Source: Haloferax marisrubri
GTDB lineage: Archaea; Halobacteriota; Halobacteria; Halobacteriales; Haloferacaceae
DNA length: 64,000 bases
Direction: 5' to 3'
NCBI RefSeq assembly: GCF_001469875.2
Contig: NZ_LOPW02000017.1
Span: forward strand, 375,908 to 439,907
In this document: in pieces, positions 51,256 through 61,094 of the stretch
Layout: the number at the start of each line of letters is the position of its first letter
Position numbering within the stretch: position 1 is the stretch's first letter
The notes under the pieces: generated by a model
What the model was told of the DNA's origin: nothing
Database searches by the model: none
What the model saw: only the letters and a program-made list of their open reading frames with translations
Made by a program: the position numbers and the translations under genes

Positions 51256-52209
51256 ATGGAACGTCCGAGCCGGCAGCGTCAGCGAGAGGAGGAGGCAACG
51301 GCACAAGAGGACGAGCAAGTCAACTGTCCGGAGTGCGGCTCTGACCAGATCGTCACGGACGCAGACCAGGGGGAGCTGGTGTGTGACGACTGTGGTCTCG
51401 TCCTCGATGAGCGACAAATCGACCGCGGCCCGGAGTGGCGGGCGTTCAACCACTCCGAGCGCCAGTCGAAGTCGCGCGTGGGTGCGCCCATCACGGAGAC
51501 GATGCACGACCGGGGGCTGACGACGACCATCGACTGGAAGGACAAAGACGCCTACGGCCGCTCGCTTTCGTCCGAGAAACGCTCGCAGATGCACCGCCTG
51601 CGCAAGTGGCAAGAGCGCATTCGGACGAAGGACGCCGGCGAGCGCAACCTGCAGTTCGCGCTCAGCGAAATCGACCGCATGGCGTCGGCGCTCGGCGTCC
51701 CGCGGTCGGTCCGCGAGGTCGCCTCGGTCATCTATCGCCGCGCGCTCAACGAGGACCTGATTCGCGGGCGCTCCATCGAGGGCGTCGCCACATCGGCGCT
51801 GTACGCCGCCTGCCGTCAGGAAGGCATCCCGCGCTCGCTCGACGAGGTCGCGGAGGTATCGCGCGTCCCGCAGAAGGAAATCGGTCGCACGTACCGCTAC
51901 ATTTCGCAGGAACTCGGTCTCGAACTCAAGCCCGTCGACCCCAAGCAGTTCGTCCCGCGGTTCGCCTCCGCGCTCGACCTCTCCGAGGAGGTACAGGCGA
52001 AGGCGACCGAAATCATCGACGTGTCCGCCGAGCAGGGCCTGCTGTCGGGCAAGTCGCCGACCGGCTTCGCCGCCGCCGCAATCTACGCCGCGTCGCTTCT
52101 CTGCAACGAGAAGAAGACCCAGCGCGAGGTCGCGGACGTGGCGCAGGTGACGGAAGTCACTATCCGGAACCGCTACCAAGAACAGATCGAAGCGATGGGC
52201 TTCCGCTGA
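51256..52209 (+). CDS. tfb: Transcription initiation factor IIB
   Basis: A 317-residue TFB. Zinc ribbon [24 protein letters not shown] (split: CPECG, CDDCG; about 24-48), B-finger region, then two cyclin folds ([51 protein letters not shown]). It binds the TATA/TBP complex and recruits RNA polymerase. Haloarchaea carry several TFBs, so this is one paralog. TATA-like GGTTTAAATT is about 28 bp upstream; leaderless. Confidence 0.96.
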   Translation: MERPSRQRQREEEATAQEDEQVNCPECGSDQIVTDADQGELVCDDCGLVLDERQIDRGPEWRAFNHSERQSKSRVGAPITETMHDRGLTTTIDWKDKDAYGRSLSSEKRSQMHRLRKWQERIRTKDAGERNLQFALSEIDRMASALGVPRSVREVASVIYRRALNEDLIRGRSIEGVATSALYAACRQEGIPRSLDEVAEVSRVPQKEIGRTYRYISQELGLELKPVDPKQFVPRFASALDLSEEVQAKATEIIDVSAEQGLLSGKSPTGFAAAAIYAASLLCNEKKTQREVADVAQVTEVTIRNRYQEQIEAMGFR

Positions 52210-52281
52210 GCGTCGGCCTGCCGACCCGACCCGCGACCCGGCTCACCGTCACCGACTGACGTCCGTCGACGACGCTCAGTT

Positions 52282-53925
52282 TTAGTTTTTCACGAACACC
52301 ACGACCGACCGACCCCAGAGGCCGGTGTCGTACTGGTGTGCGACGTAACCGTCGAGGAGCGGCGCGACCGTCCCGCGCTCGTCGGCGGGCGCGATGACTA
52401 CCGGCGGCACCGACGACCGGGTTTCGAGCGCCTCAGGCGTCGCCGCCGACGTCGAGTCGGCACCGATTCGCTCGACGTACCACGCCATCGGGAGCTGTTC
52501 GCCCCACGACTCGGGGACCGGCGGATAGTCGGCCGCGCCGTCGGCGACGTACATCGAACTCCCGTAGTAGAGCACCTCCGGCCCCTCGTCGTCGGTCGGC
52601 CCGACCCACGCCGAGAGGTTGTCGCGGAACGACGAGAACTCGCTGGACGGCTGTGCGAAGTGCGCGAGTTCGGTGTCGCGGTCGCTCGGGCCGTACGCCT
52701 CGGTCGTCGCCACCGCGCCGGTCTGGGCGACGAGCGCGAGCAGGACGATGACCGCGGCCGCGACGCGGGGCACGTTCCGGGTGTCGAACGCGCTCCGACC
52801 CCAGCGGACGAGCGCCGCGAGACCGATACCCGCCGGGAGCGCGAGCGGGACGACGACGTAGACGCCGAGCCACGGCGCGGACACCTCGGTCAGCATGGGG
52901 ACGAACACCAACGACGCGCCGGCCCAGTAGACCGCCGCCGACACCTCCGGACGGGGCCCGCCGGCCGTGTAGCGGTCGACGAGGAACACCGCCGCGCCGA
53001 GGAGGACGACCGGGAGCGCCGCGAGCACGAGCGTTCCGAGGAGGTCGCCGAGGTACGGGAGGTACTCGTGGGCCCCCTCCGGGTAGCGGTCGACGACGCG
53101 GACGCCGACGAACCGACGGACCGAGTCGAACAGCGCCGCGTCGATTGCGCCGAGAACCGTCCCCGGCGTGTAGAGCCCCACACCGTCGGTGTCGCCCGCC
53201 CGCGGGGCGAACGCGAAGACGTAGAGCGCGACGAAGACGAGGAGCGCGCGGGCCGCGGGCGTCGCCGCACCGCGGAGTCGGGCGGTGTACTCACCGAGGC
53301 GCATCGCGGCCGGTCGCGCCGAGGGGAGGAGCGCCGCGTGGTCGAACACCAAGAGCCCGGCGACGCCGAGACAGCCGAGCGCGACGAGACCGAGTCCCGA
53401 CGAGGCGACGGCGAGCGCGACGGCCGCGGCGAGTCCGTAGGCGTTGCGCCGCCCCGCGCCATCGACGAGGCAGAGCGCGAAGCCGAAGGCGACGAGCGAG
53501 AAGCCGACCGCGAGCACGTCGCCGCGGGCGAACCGGCCGTAGTAGAGGAGAATCGGGTTCGCCGCGAGGACGGCCGCGAACCCGACGGTCTCGTCGGCGG
53601 CGAGGCGGCCGCGGAAGAGGAGCGCGGCGAGCGGGAGGGCCGCGCCGAACAGCGCGAAGGGGAGGCGGAGCGCGAAGTCCGTCGCGCCGAACAGCGCGAG
53701 CGACGGCCGCGAGAGGAGGTAGACGAGCGGGCCGCCGGCGACGGGGCGGTACGAGAAGAAGCCGGTTTCGAGCGACCGGAGGCTCCAGTAGCCGACGCGG
53801 GCCTCGTCCCAGTGAAGCGGCCGGTCGCCGAGGCCGACGAGGCGGACGACGAGCGCCGCGGCGGCGAGCGCGACGACGGCGAGCGTCGTTCGGTCGGGTC
53901 GCCGCCCGACGCGGGAGGGAATCAT
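52282..53925 (-). CDS. Agl23-like membrane protein (flippase-associated, TIGR03663)
   Basis: A 547-residue multi-helix membrane protein. DRPLHWDEARVGYWSLRSLETG (split: RPLHWDEARVGYW, about 33-45) is the acidic first-loop motif of GT-C/PMT-like glycosyltransferases; about ten helices follow, then a soluble C-terminal domain. It fits the haloarchaeal Agl23/TIGR03663 group found near N-glycosylation functions. Whether it transfers sugars or assists a flippase is not known. Confidence 0.82.
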   Translation of the reverse strand: MIPSRVGRRPDRTTLAVVALAAAALVVRLVGLGDRPLHWDEARVGYWSLRSLETGFFSYRPVAGGPLVYLLSRPSLALFGATDFALRLPFALFGAALPLAALLFRGRLAADETVGFAAVLAANPILLYYGRFARGDVLAVGFSLVAFGFALCLVDGAGRRNAYGLAAAVALAVASSGLGLVALGCLGVAGLLVFDHAALLPSARPAAMRLGEYTARLRGAATPAARALLVFVALYVFAFAPRAGDTDGVGLYTPGTVLGAIDAALFDSVRRFVGVRVVDRYPEGAHEYLPYLGDLLGTLVLAALPVVLLGAAVFLVDRYTAGGPRPEVSAAVYWAGASLVFVPMLTEVSAPWLGVYVVVPLALPAGIGLAALVRWGRSAFDTRNVPRVAAAVIVLLALVAQTGAVATTEAYGPSDRDTELAHFAQPSSEFSSFRDNLSAWVGPTDDEGPEVLYYGSSMYVADGAADYPPVPESWGEQLPMAWYVERIGADSTSAATPEALETRSSVPPVVIAPADERGTVAPLLDGYVAHQYDTGLWGRSVVVFVKN

Positions 53926-54026
53926 GGGATGACGTGGCGCGCCGGACGGCAGAAAGGTTACGACTTGGAAGGCCGGCGGCCCGCCCCTTCGAAAGCGTCA
54001 TCCCCGCCGACCGGTAGCACTCGGAT

Positions 54027-54314
54027 ATGTCGCTCATCGAGTCGCTACCCGCTCGCCCCCTCGAACCGCAGGAGCTGACTTCGCTGAACCGCGCCGACGC
54101 GTTCGAACTCGTCGTCGCCGTCGAGGACGACGGTCCCGCCCGAAGTCTGCTCGTCGCCACCGAGGGGTGGGTCAAGGCCATCGCCTACGAGGACGACGCC
54201 GGCTGGTCGGTCGTCGAGACGGTCGAACTCGACGACGAGACCGAGCGAATCGACGGACTGCAGGCCTGCGAGGAGGCCGTCCTGTCGTTCCGAGGCGACG
54301 AGAACGAGGAGTAG
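54027..54314 (+). CDS. Small acidic hypothetical protein
   Basis: A 95-residue soluble protein: MSLIESLPARPLEPQELTSLNR, then strands RSLLVATEGWVKAIAYEDD and WSVVETVELDD and a C-terminal helix. No family is named with confidence. It lies 34 bp upstream of uspA on the same strand and might be co-transcribed, although uspA has its own TATA-like sequence at the end of this gene. Confidence 0.7.
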   Translation: MSLIESLPARPLEPQELTSLNRADAFELVVAVEDDGPARSLLVATEGWVKAIAYEDDAGWSVVETVELDDETERIDGLQACEEAVLSFRGDENEE

Positions 54315-54348
54315 TATTAACCCCGTTCCGAACTAAGTATAATTTGTC

Positions 54349-54834
54349 ATGTACAGCGAAATCCTCGTCCCGACCGACGGTAGCAAGGCCGCCGAACGCG
54401 CCATCGACCACGCGCTCGACCTCGCGAAGACCTACGACGCGCGGATTCACGCGCTGTACGTCGTCGACACCAGCATCTACACCTCGCTCGACGCCGGCGC
54501 GGACGTGGTCATCGACGCCCTCGAACGGGAGGGCGACGCCGCGACCCGACACGTCAGCGAGGCCGCCGAGGAGGCCGGTATCGAGGTACAGGCGGAGGTC
54601 GTCACCGGGACCGCCTACCGCTCCATCCGGGAGTACATCGACGACCACGCGATAGACCTCGTCGTCATGGGTACCCACGGGCGCACGGGGCTGAGCCACT
54701 ATCTCCTCGGAAGCGTCACCGAGCGCGTCGTCCGCACCTCGCCGGTGCCGGTGCTCACCATCCGACTGGACGACGAAGACGAGGCGGATGCCGCGGACGA
54801 AGAGACGGACGCGGACGCCGAAACCGAGGAGTAG
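54349..54834 (+). CDS. Universal stress protein (UspA family)
   Basis: A 161-residue UspA. Starts MYSEILVPTDGSKAAERAID and ends the domain with the ATP-binding GTHGRTGLSHYLLGSVTERVVRTSPVPVLTIR (GxxGx9GS-type, about 105-135), so it probably binds ATP. A long acidic tail (DDEDEADAADEETDADAE) is added. TATA-like AGTATTAACC about 28 bp upstream. Confidence 0.93.
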   Translation: MYSEILVPTDGSKAAERAIDHALDLAKTYDARIHALYVVDTSIYTSLDAGADVVIDALEREGDAATRHVSEAAEEAGIEVQAEVVTGTAYRSIREYIDDHAIDLVVMGTHGRTGLSHYLLGSVTERVVRTSPVPVLTIRLDDEDEADAADEETDADAETEE

Positions 54835-54954
54835 CCCGAACGGGCGCGAGTCGAGCGTTCGCCGCATCGTCCGTTCATCTCGGCCGGCGCGGTCGGCGAC
54901 GGGGGGCCGCGGCTTTGATAAACAGTTTTGGTGCGGTCGCTCATAGGCCGCGGT

Positions 54955-55281
54955 ATGACCGAGTACACCGTCGAGTTCGTCGGCACGGGCGAGACCATCA
55001 CCGTCTCCGACAAGCAGACTATCCTCAAGGCCTGCATCGAGGAGGGCATCGCACAGGAGTACTCCTGCCGCGTCGGGATGTGCCTCGCTTGCTCCGCCGA
55101 GATTCTCGAAGGCGACGTCACCCAGCCCGCCGCCCGCGGGCTGACCGACGAGGAGGCCGAGCGCTTCGCGCTCACCTGCATGGCCCGCCCGCAGAGCGAC
55201 CTCAAACTCGACCGCGGCGTCTACCCGCCGAGCATCGAGGGCGACGCCGCGGCCGCCGGCACCGCCGCAGACGACGACTGA
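54955..55281 (+). CDS. 2Fe-2S ferredoxin
   Basis: A 108-residue plant-type ferredoxin domain. Four cluster cysteines: YSCRVGMCLAC (about 39-47) and TCMARP (about 75). It is shorter than the main haloarchaeal ferredoxin and lacks its N-terminal insertion, so it is an accessory electron carrier. TATA-like TTTGATAAA about 32 bp upstream. Acidic tail DDD at the C terminus. Confidence 0.92.
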   Translation: MTEYTVEFVGTGETITVSDKQTILKACIEEGIAQEYSCRVGMCLACSAEILEGDVTQPAARGLTDEEAERFALTCMARPQSDLKLDRGVYPPSIEGDAAAAGTAADDD

Positions 55282-55395
55282 CGACGGGTACTCTCCGGGG
55301 CCGGGCCGCCGGCCCACGTTCTCAGTTCCGCAGCGCGCCGCTGAGCCGACGCGCCGGCCCGACATAGCTCGGCCGCGGGTCTCGCGGACCGCGTC

Positions 55396-56544
55396 TCACG
55401 CCTCGCTCGTCGCCGCGCAGTTGTTCGGCCCCAACTCGACTTCGAACGCCTCCTCGTCCGACAGCGAGTCGCGCCCGAGGTTCGTCTCGATGATGCGCTC
55501 GTAGTTGGCCGGCCGCGGCGGCATATCGGAACAGACGAACGAGACGAACGCCGCCTCGTCCATCGAGAGCGCCCCGAGTCGGTCCCGGAGCGTCCAGAGT
55601 TCCGCGACGTACGCGCCGGTTTCGTCCGGGACCGTCCGGGGGCCGTAGTGGGCGGGCGCGACCAGCGTGTCGTCGGCGAACTCCCCGTAGCGTTCCGTGA
55701 GCGTCGCGTGAAGCCGCCTCGCAGCATCGGGCGCGCCCTCGTCGCCGTCTTCGAGGTCCGGGCGAGCGACGCTCTCTAGGAAGAGGCTGTCGCCGGCGAG
55801 AAGCAGGTCGCCGAGTCGGAACGCGGTCATCTCGGTCGTGTGCCCCGGCGCGTGGACGGCGACGAGTTCCGCGTCGCCGACGCCGACGGTCTCGCCGTCA
55901 GCGACGAGTCGCGCGTCGAAATCGAGGCCGCGGTCGGTCGCGCCCGCCGGGAGGACGGCGCTCGCGTCGGTGCGCTCCGCGACCGCGCTGACGCCGCTGA
56001 CGTGGTCGGCGTGGACGTGGGTGTCGACGGCGGCGACGACTTCCGCACCGTGCTCGCGGGCGTCTTCGACGTATCGGTCCGCGAACGCCCGAAGGGGGTC
56101 GACGACGACCGCCTCGTCGCCGGCGACGACCAGATAGGCGAGACAGCCGCTTGAGGGGCGGTCGTACTGGAGGACCGTCGCGTCCGCGTCCGCGTTCCCG
56201 ACGGGGAATTCGCGGGCGCGGTAGACGCGCGCCCAGCCGTCCATGCCGGTTTCGAGGTTCTCGGCGGGGACGCCGGCCTCGGAAAGCAGGTCGGCGACGT
56301 GCGCGCTCGACCGGCCCTCCGCGCAGACGACGACCACCGGCGAGGGGGCGTCTCGGAACTCGGCCGCGAGTTCGTCGACCGTCCCGCGAATCTCGGCCTG
56401 CGTGAAGCGAATCGCCGGAATCTGCGTCGCGGTCACGGCCGCGCCATCGACGCGCCACGTCTCGAACTCGTCGCGGTTGCGCACGTCGAGCACCGTCGTG
56501 GGGTCGCCGCGGGCGAGTCGGGCCGCCAGTTCCTCGGGAGTCAT
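55396..56544 (-). CDS. Rhodanese-metallo-beta-lactamase fusion (persulfide dioxygenase-like)
   Basis: A 382-residue fusion. Residues 5-115: rhodanese with the active-site Cys in VVVVCAEGRSSAHVA. Residues about 120-330: MBL fold with THVHADHVSG (HxHxDH), HAPGHTTEM and AGDSLF, as in ETHE1 persulfide dioxygenases; the C-terminal tail includes SFVCSDMPPRPANYE typical of the fused group. Usually the order is MBL then rhodanese; here the rhodanese is first. Likely role: persulfide or sulfide detoxification. ATG at 56544; GTG 56550 also possible. Confidence 0.9.
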   Translation of the reverse strand: MTPEELAARLARGDPTTVLDVRNRDEFETWRVDGAAVTATQIPAIRFTQAEIRGTVDELAAEFRDAPSPVVVVCAEGRSSAHVADLLSEAGVPAENLETGMDGWARVYRAREFPVGNADADATVLQYDRPSSGCLAYLVVAGDEAVVVDPLRAFADRYVEDAREHGAEVVAAVDTHVHADHVSGVSAVAERTDASAVLPAGATDRGLDFDARLVADGETVGVGDAELVAVHAPGHTTEMTAFRLGDLLLAGDSLFLESVARPDLEDGDEGAPDAARRLHATLTERYGEFADDTLVAPAHYGPRTVPDETGAYVAELWTLRDRLGALSMDEAAFVSFVCSDMPPRPANYERIIETNLGRDSLSDEEAFEVELGPNNCAATSEA

Positions 56545-56607
56545 ACGCACACGATACGCGCGCCGGGCGGAAGAACGCTCCGCGGGCCGAAACGAGGAGA
56601 GCGTCCG

Positions 56608-58356
56608 CTACTCGGTCGTTCCGCCGTCGTTGCTCAGGCGGTTCGAGGGCGGTTGGTCGAAGCCGGACTCGTCGAGGACGCCGGCCGGCGGGCCGTCGAT
56701 GCCGCCAGCAGGTTGGGTGCCGGTCCCCATCTCCCGAGCGGTGTTCGGTCCGGTGGCGTCGGCCGTCCCGCCACCGCCGAGACGTTCGGCGGCGTGACGA
56801 ATCGAGAGCACCTGTTCGGTCTGCGAGCGGTTGGCGTCGGCGATGTCGCCGATTTGGTCCGACACGGTGGTCGCGCGGGCGGTCGCGTCGTCGACCATGC
56901 GGGCGATTTGCTCGGCGCTCTCGGCTTGGTCGTCGGTCGCCGAGGCGACTTCGCCGACGCCGACGGTTGCCTGTTCGACCGCCGCCGAGATGTCCGAGAG
57001 GCTCCCCATCACGTCCTCGCCGCGGTCGATGCCGTCGTAGAGTCGCCCGGTCGTCTGCGAGAGGCTCTCGATGGTCTCCTTCGCCTCGGTCTGGATTTGG
57101 TCAACCGTGCCTTCGACCTCGGCGGCGCGGGCCTGCGACTCCTCCGCGAGGTTCTTGACCTCGCTGGCGACGACGGCGAACCCCTCGCCCGCGTCGCCGG
57201 CGCGGGCGGCCTCGATGGAGGCGTTGAGCGCGAGCAGGTTCGTCTGCTCCGCGATGTCGTTGATGGCGTCGAGCACCTCGTCTATCTCCGCGATTTGGTC
57301 GTGCAGTTGCTGGACGTCCTCGGAGGCGGTCTCCGCGGCCTCGCTCACGTCGCGCATCACGTCGATGGCCTCGTCGGCGGCGTCCTCGCCCTCGGCGGCG
57401 CGCATGGCGGCGTCGGCGCTGGTCCGCTCGACCTCCTCCGCGGTCGCCGCGATTTCCTCGACGGTCGCGCTCATGTCCGACACCTCGGCGGCGACCGTCG
57501 CCATGTCGTCGGCCTGCGCCTGCGCCGTGGTCTCGATGTCGTCGGTCCGCTCGGTGACTTCCTCGGAGGTCCGCAGGAGCGACTCGACCGGCTCGCTCAC
57601 GTCGGCTTCGACCTCGTTTGCGAGGGCGCGCCGACGCTCGGCGGCCTCCCGCGCGGCCCGGCTGTACGAGTGGATGTACGTCTCCATCGCCACCTGCTGG
57701 TCGAGAGACAGGAGCTTCAACACGGGGAGGATACGCGCGACGACCTCGTCGACGGCGTCTTCGACTCGCCCGTCGCCACCGCGGAGACCGCTGGAGACGC
57801 CGGACGCGCCACCGAGCAGTCCCGAAAGGAGGCCGTCGTCGTCGTCGTCGGCACCGATATCGGCGTCGCTCCCCGTCGTGTCGCCGCCGGTGAACTCCGC
57901 TTTCACCTCGTCCGCGACGGCACCGAGAATACCCTCGTAGTAGACCGAGTACGCCCCGAGGTAGAACTTCGGCCCGAGGTCTATCATATCGTGTAACTTC
58001 CCGATGCGCGCCCGCTTCGCGAAGTAGTCCTCGCCGTACTCGCCGCGGCCGAGTTCGCGGAGGTAGGCCGCCTGGTCGGCCTGCAGCATCTCCGTGTTCT
58101 TCGTCGAGCGACCGAAGAACTTCGCCGCCGACGCGTGCTCGCCGAGGTGGTCGTAGAACTCCGCCGCGAACTCGTCCGCAAACTCGTCCAAGAGCGGTTC
58201 GAGGTCGTGCAGGCGACGTTCGTCACCCTCCGAGAGACGAACGAACGATTTCCGTCGGTCGATTTCCGCCACGTCGATGTCCAACTGCGAGAGCAGCGCG
58301 TCTCCATCGACGCGCGCTCGCGCGTTGGCGTCGACTTGCCCCGAGGAGTCAGTCAT
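56608..58356 (-). CDS. hemAT: HemAT-type haem-based aerotaxis transducer
   Basis: A 582-residue soluble transducer. An N-terminal globin-coupled sensor (about 20-165) has [20 protein letters not shown] with the proximal haem His at about 122. The rest is an MCP signalling domain with long coiled coils and the hairpin tip [33 protein letters not shown] (split: [18 protein letters not shown]). There is no transmembrane helix. It senses O2 and signals to CheA. Start at 58356 is about 25 bp after a TATA-like sequence. No che genes are in the window. Confidence 0.93.
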   Translation of the reverse strand: MTDSSGQVDANARARVDGDALLSQLDIDVAEIDRRKSFVRLSEGDERRLHDLEPLLDEFADEFAAEFYDHLGEHASAAKFFGRSTKNTEMLQADQAAYLRELGRGEYGEDYFAKRARIGKLHDMIDLGPKFYLGAYSVYYEGILGAVADEVKAEFTGGDTTGSDADIGADDDDDGLLSGLLGGASGVSSGLRGGDGRVEDAVDEVVARILPVLKLLSLDQQVAMETYIHSYSRAAREAAERRRALANEVEADVSEPVESLLRTSEEVTERTDDIETTAQAQADDMATVAAEVSDMSATVEEIAATAEEVERTSADAAMRAAEGEDAADEAIDVMRDVSEAAETASEDVQQLHDQIAEIDEVLDAINDIAEQTNLLALNASIEAARAGDAGEGFAVVASEVKNLAEESQARAAEVEGTVDQIQTEAKETIESLSQTTGRLYDGIDRGEDVMGSLSDISAAVEQATVGVGEVASATDDQAESAEQIARMVDDATARATTVSDQIGDIADANRSQTEQVLSIRHAAERLGGGGTADATGPNTAREMGTGTQPAGGIDGPPAGVLDESGFDQPPSNRLSNDGGTTE

Positions 58357-58495
58357 ATATACCGTTCTCAACAGACACCAGTATTTCAACCCTCACCGCA
58401 GAATATCACGAGTGATACCGGAACTGATTGCCGTGAGAATCCCACAGTCGTGGACCGGACCGAATGTTCACGTGACTGGCGGGCCGATAGGCGGT

Positions 58496-59131
58496 ATGGA
58501 CGCCGATTCGTTCCGCGAGTCAATCGAGACGGCGAAGCGCACGCAACTCGACCGACTCGGCTCGTCGAAGCTCCTGTTGGCGCTGACCGATGCGGACCTC
58601 TCCGAACCGGCGGTGCTCCGCGCCGCCGCGTACTCCGAGCACGCGGCCCGCGGGACGTTCGAGGGGTGGGCCGCCGACGAGTCCGACGAGGAAGCGAGAG
58701 CCGCCTTCGAGGCCACCGCGGCCCAAGAGGCCGAACACCTCGACCGCGTCCTCGACGCGCTCGACGAGGAGGTCGACCTCCCGGATGAACCCGGCGTGAT
58801 GCACGCGTACCTCCGCGGGCGCGAGGACACGGTCGAGCGGGCCGCCGCCGGGATGGTCGGCCGCGGACTCGTCTCGATTCGGACCCACACGCAGGTCATC
58901 GGCTTCTTCGTCAACGAGGCGGACGAGCCCCGCGCCGACCTCTTTCGCGACCTGAAAGCCGAGACCGAGGAGACGCTGACGACCGGCCTCGACCTGTTGG
59001 CCGACCGCTGCGAGACCGACGAGGACTGGGAGCGCGCCCGGATGGTCGCCGAGTACGTCGTCCAACTGGCGTACGACGACTACGCCGACGGCCTCGCCGA
59101 ACTCGGCGTGGACCCGAAGCCGCTCTGCTGA
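58496..59131 (+). CDS. Rubrerythrin-like ferritin-fold protein
   Basis: A 211-residue all-helical protein. AAYSEHAARGTFEGWA (about 41-56) and EATAAQEAEHLDRVLDAL (about 68-85) carry the Glu and His expected of ferritin-like diiron helices, although the second pair is less obvious. Haloarchaeal relatives are annotated as rubrerythrin family. It may scavenge peroxide or bind metal. Divergent from hemAT, so the shared 139-bp gap holds both promoters. Confidence 0.78.
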   Translation: MDADSFRESIETAKRTQLDRLGSSKLLLALTDADLSEPAVLRAAAYSEHAARGTFEGWAADESDEEARAAFEATAAQEAEHLDRVLDALDEEVDLPDEPGVMHAYLRGREDTVERAAAGMVGRGLVSIRTHTQVIGFFVNEADEPRADLFRDLKAETEETLTTGLDLLADRCETDEDWERARMVAEYVVQLAYDDYADGLAELGVDPKPLC

Positions 59132-59207
59132 GCCGAGTCGAGGGCGCCCGGAACCGCCCCGCGTCGTCGACCCAACCTATTCGTGTCCCCGAGTGGTAGC
59201 CGGAGGT

Positions 59208-59792
59208 ATGACTTCCGAGGTTCGCGGGCGCGTCGAAGCGCTGTACACCGCGCCGTCGAAGGGGGAGCCGATGGACTCCCACGAGACCGTCGCGGTCGCG
59301 GCGGGCGGCATCGAAGGCGACCGCTACGCCGACGGCGACGGCTTCTACTCGGCGACCGACGGCTGTCAGGTGACGCTCGTCGACGCCGCGGTGCTGGACG
59401 ATGCGGCGCGCGAGTACGACCTCGACCTCGCTGACGGCCAACACCGCCGGAACGTCGTCGTCCGCGGCGTCGACCTCGCCGACCTGCTCGACGCGACGTT
59501 CGAACTCGGCGGGGCCGAACTCCGCGGGACGAAACTCAGGCCGCCCTGCGCGTACCTCGCGGACCTCGTCGGCGACGACGACGTGGGCGACGCCCTCCGC
59601 GAGTCCCGCGGCGGCATCTGCGCGGACGTGCTCGCGCCCGGCCGGGTCGCGGTCGGCGACGACCTCCGCGTGACCGAGGCGAACCCGCGCGAACTGGGCC
59701 GCCAGATAGCCCAGCGACTCGGCGGTGAGCGAGTCGCGGACGACGACGAAGCCGCGGCAAGCCACGAGGAACACGGGGACAACCACGAATGA
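59208..59792 (+). CDS. MOSC domain protein
   Basis: A 194-residue MOSC protein. MTSEVRGRVEALYTAPSKGEPM, GGIEGDRYADGDGFYS and RRNVVVRGVDLADLLDATFELG are the family blocks; RPPCAYLADL has the conserved Cys thought to take sulfur or bind molybdenum cofactor. Such proteins carry sulfur to metal-sulfur clusters or bind Moco. The stop overlaps galactokinase by 4 bp (ATGA), an unexpected pairing. Confidence 0.9.
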   Translation: MTSEVRGRVEALYTAPSKGEPMDSHETVAVAAGGIEGDRYADGDGFYSATDGCQVTLVDAAVLDDAAREYDLDLADGQHRRNVVVRGVDLADLLDATFELGGAELRGTKLRPPCAYLADLVGDDDVGDALRESRGGICADVLAPGRVAVGDDLRVTEANPRELGRQIAQRLGGERVADDDEAAASHEEHGDNHE

Positions 59793-61021
59793 CTGGTGAC
59801 GACGATACCGACGCCGTGGGCGCGACGGCCTCGAATCCGGTCGAGCGCTCGAAGGCCGCACTCGCGTCGCTCCGGGACGACGGCGACACCTCGGCGTCGG
59901 CCGCAGACTCGCCCGCGAGGGCGGCCCCGACGGTCGCCGTCGCTCCCGGCCGAGTGAACCTCGTCGGTGGCCACACGGACTACAACGACGGCCTCTGTCT
60001 CCCGATGGCCGTGGACCGCCACGTCGCGGTCGCGGCCCGCCCGAGAAGCGACGGCCGACTCCGCGTCCGCGCCGCCGACTTTGACGAGACGGCCGAACTC
60101 GCCCCCGGCGACGACCCCGAGGGCTGGGCGGCCTACGTCGCCGCGGTCGCTCGCGTCCTCCGTGAGGACCGCCCGGTCGGCGGCGCGGACCTCGCCATCG
60201 CCTCGGACGTGCCCACGGGCGCGGGGCTCTCCTCGTCGGCCGCGCTCGAACTCTCTGTCGGCCGCGCGCTCCTCGCGGTCTCCGGGCGTGACCTCCCCAC
60301 CGCCGACCTCGCGCTGGCGTGCTGGCGGGCCGAACGCGAGGGCGTCGGCGTCGAGTGCGGCATCCTCGACCAGTTTTCGGCGGCGTTGTGCGAGGCCGAC
60401 TCGGCGCTCTTTCTCGACTGCCGGAGCCGCGAGTTCGAGCCGGTTCCACTCGGCGACGGCGTCGGCGTCCTCGTCATCGACACCGGCGTCTCCCACGAAC
60501 TGACGGAGTCGGGCTACAACGACCGCGTCCGCGAGTGCGCGGCGGCGCTCGATTCCCTCCGCGAGGTCGCCGACCGCGATCTCGACTCCCTGCGCGACGT
60601 GGACCGCGACCTCCTCGACGCCCACGCCGCCGCGCTGGACCCGATGCACCGCCGCCGGGTTCGACACGTCGTGACCGAAAACGAGCGCGTCCGTCGCGCC
60701 CGCGACGCGCTCGTCGCCGGCGACCTCGACCGCGTTGGCGACGCGATGCTCGCGGCGCACGAGAGTCTGCGCGACGACTACGAAGTGAGCTGTCCGGAAC
60801 TCGACGCGGCGGTCGAACTCGCCGCCGAGACGTCGGGCGTCTACGGCGCGCGGATGACCGGCGGCGGTTTCGGCGGGAGCGCGGTTGCGCTGGTCGATGA
60901 CGACGCACTCGACCGGGCGGCGCGTGAGATTCGAGACGCCGCCCCCGAGCGCGTCGGCCCCGACGCCGACGTGTTCGCCTGCCGCCCGTCGGCCGGCGTT
61001 CGACTGGTCGGCGAGGAGTGA
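59789..61021 (+). CDS. galK: Galactokinase
   Basis: A 410-residue GHMP kinase. APGRVNLVGGHTDYNDGLCLP (split: PGRVNLVGGHTDYNDG, about 53-68) is the galactokinase signature, VPTGAGLSSSAALELSVG (about 147-164) is the ATP loop and MTGGGFGGSAVALV the third motif. The N-terminal 45 acidic residues are an extra tail. It would phosphorylate galactose or a related sugar at C1. Neighbour gnaD suggests sugar catabolism, but exact specificity is not certain. Confidence 0.9.
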   Translation: MTGDDDTDAVGATASNPVERSKAALASLRDDGDTSASAADSPARAAPTVAVAPGRVNLVGGHTDYNDGLCLPMAVDRHVAVAARPRSDGRLRVRAADFDETAELAPGDDPEGWAAYVAAVARVLREDRPVGGADLAIASDVPTGAGLSSSAALELSVGRALLAVSGRDLPTADLALACWRAEREGVGVECGILDQFSAALCEADSALFLDCRSREFEPVPLGDGVGVLVIDTGVSHELTESGYNDRVRECAAALDSLREVADRDLDSLRDVDRDLLDAHAAALDPMHRRRVRHVVTENERVRRARDALVAGDLDRVGDAMLAAHESLRDDYEVSCPELDAAVELAAETSGVYGARMTGGGFGGSAVALVDDDALDRAAREIRDAAPERVGPDADVFACRPSAGVRLVGEE

Positions 61022-61094
61022 GCGCGAGCCGACGGCTCCGCGTGGAGTCTCGGAAAAATCGGAATGCGGGTCCGTGAGTTCGGGGGTGGATTCT

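Noticed and set aside
53145-54017. Arg-rich + strand ORFs opposite the Agl23-like gene
   Set aside because: Arginine-dominated composition without domains, typical antisense artefact of GC-rich DNA.
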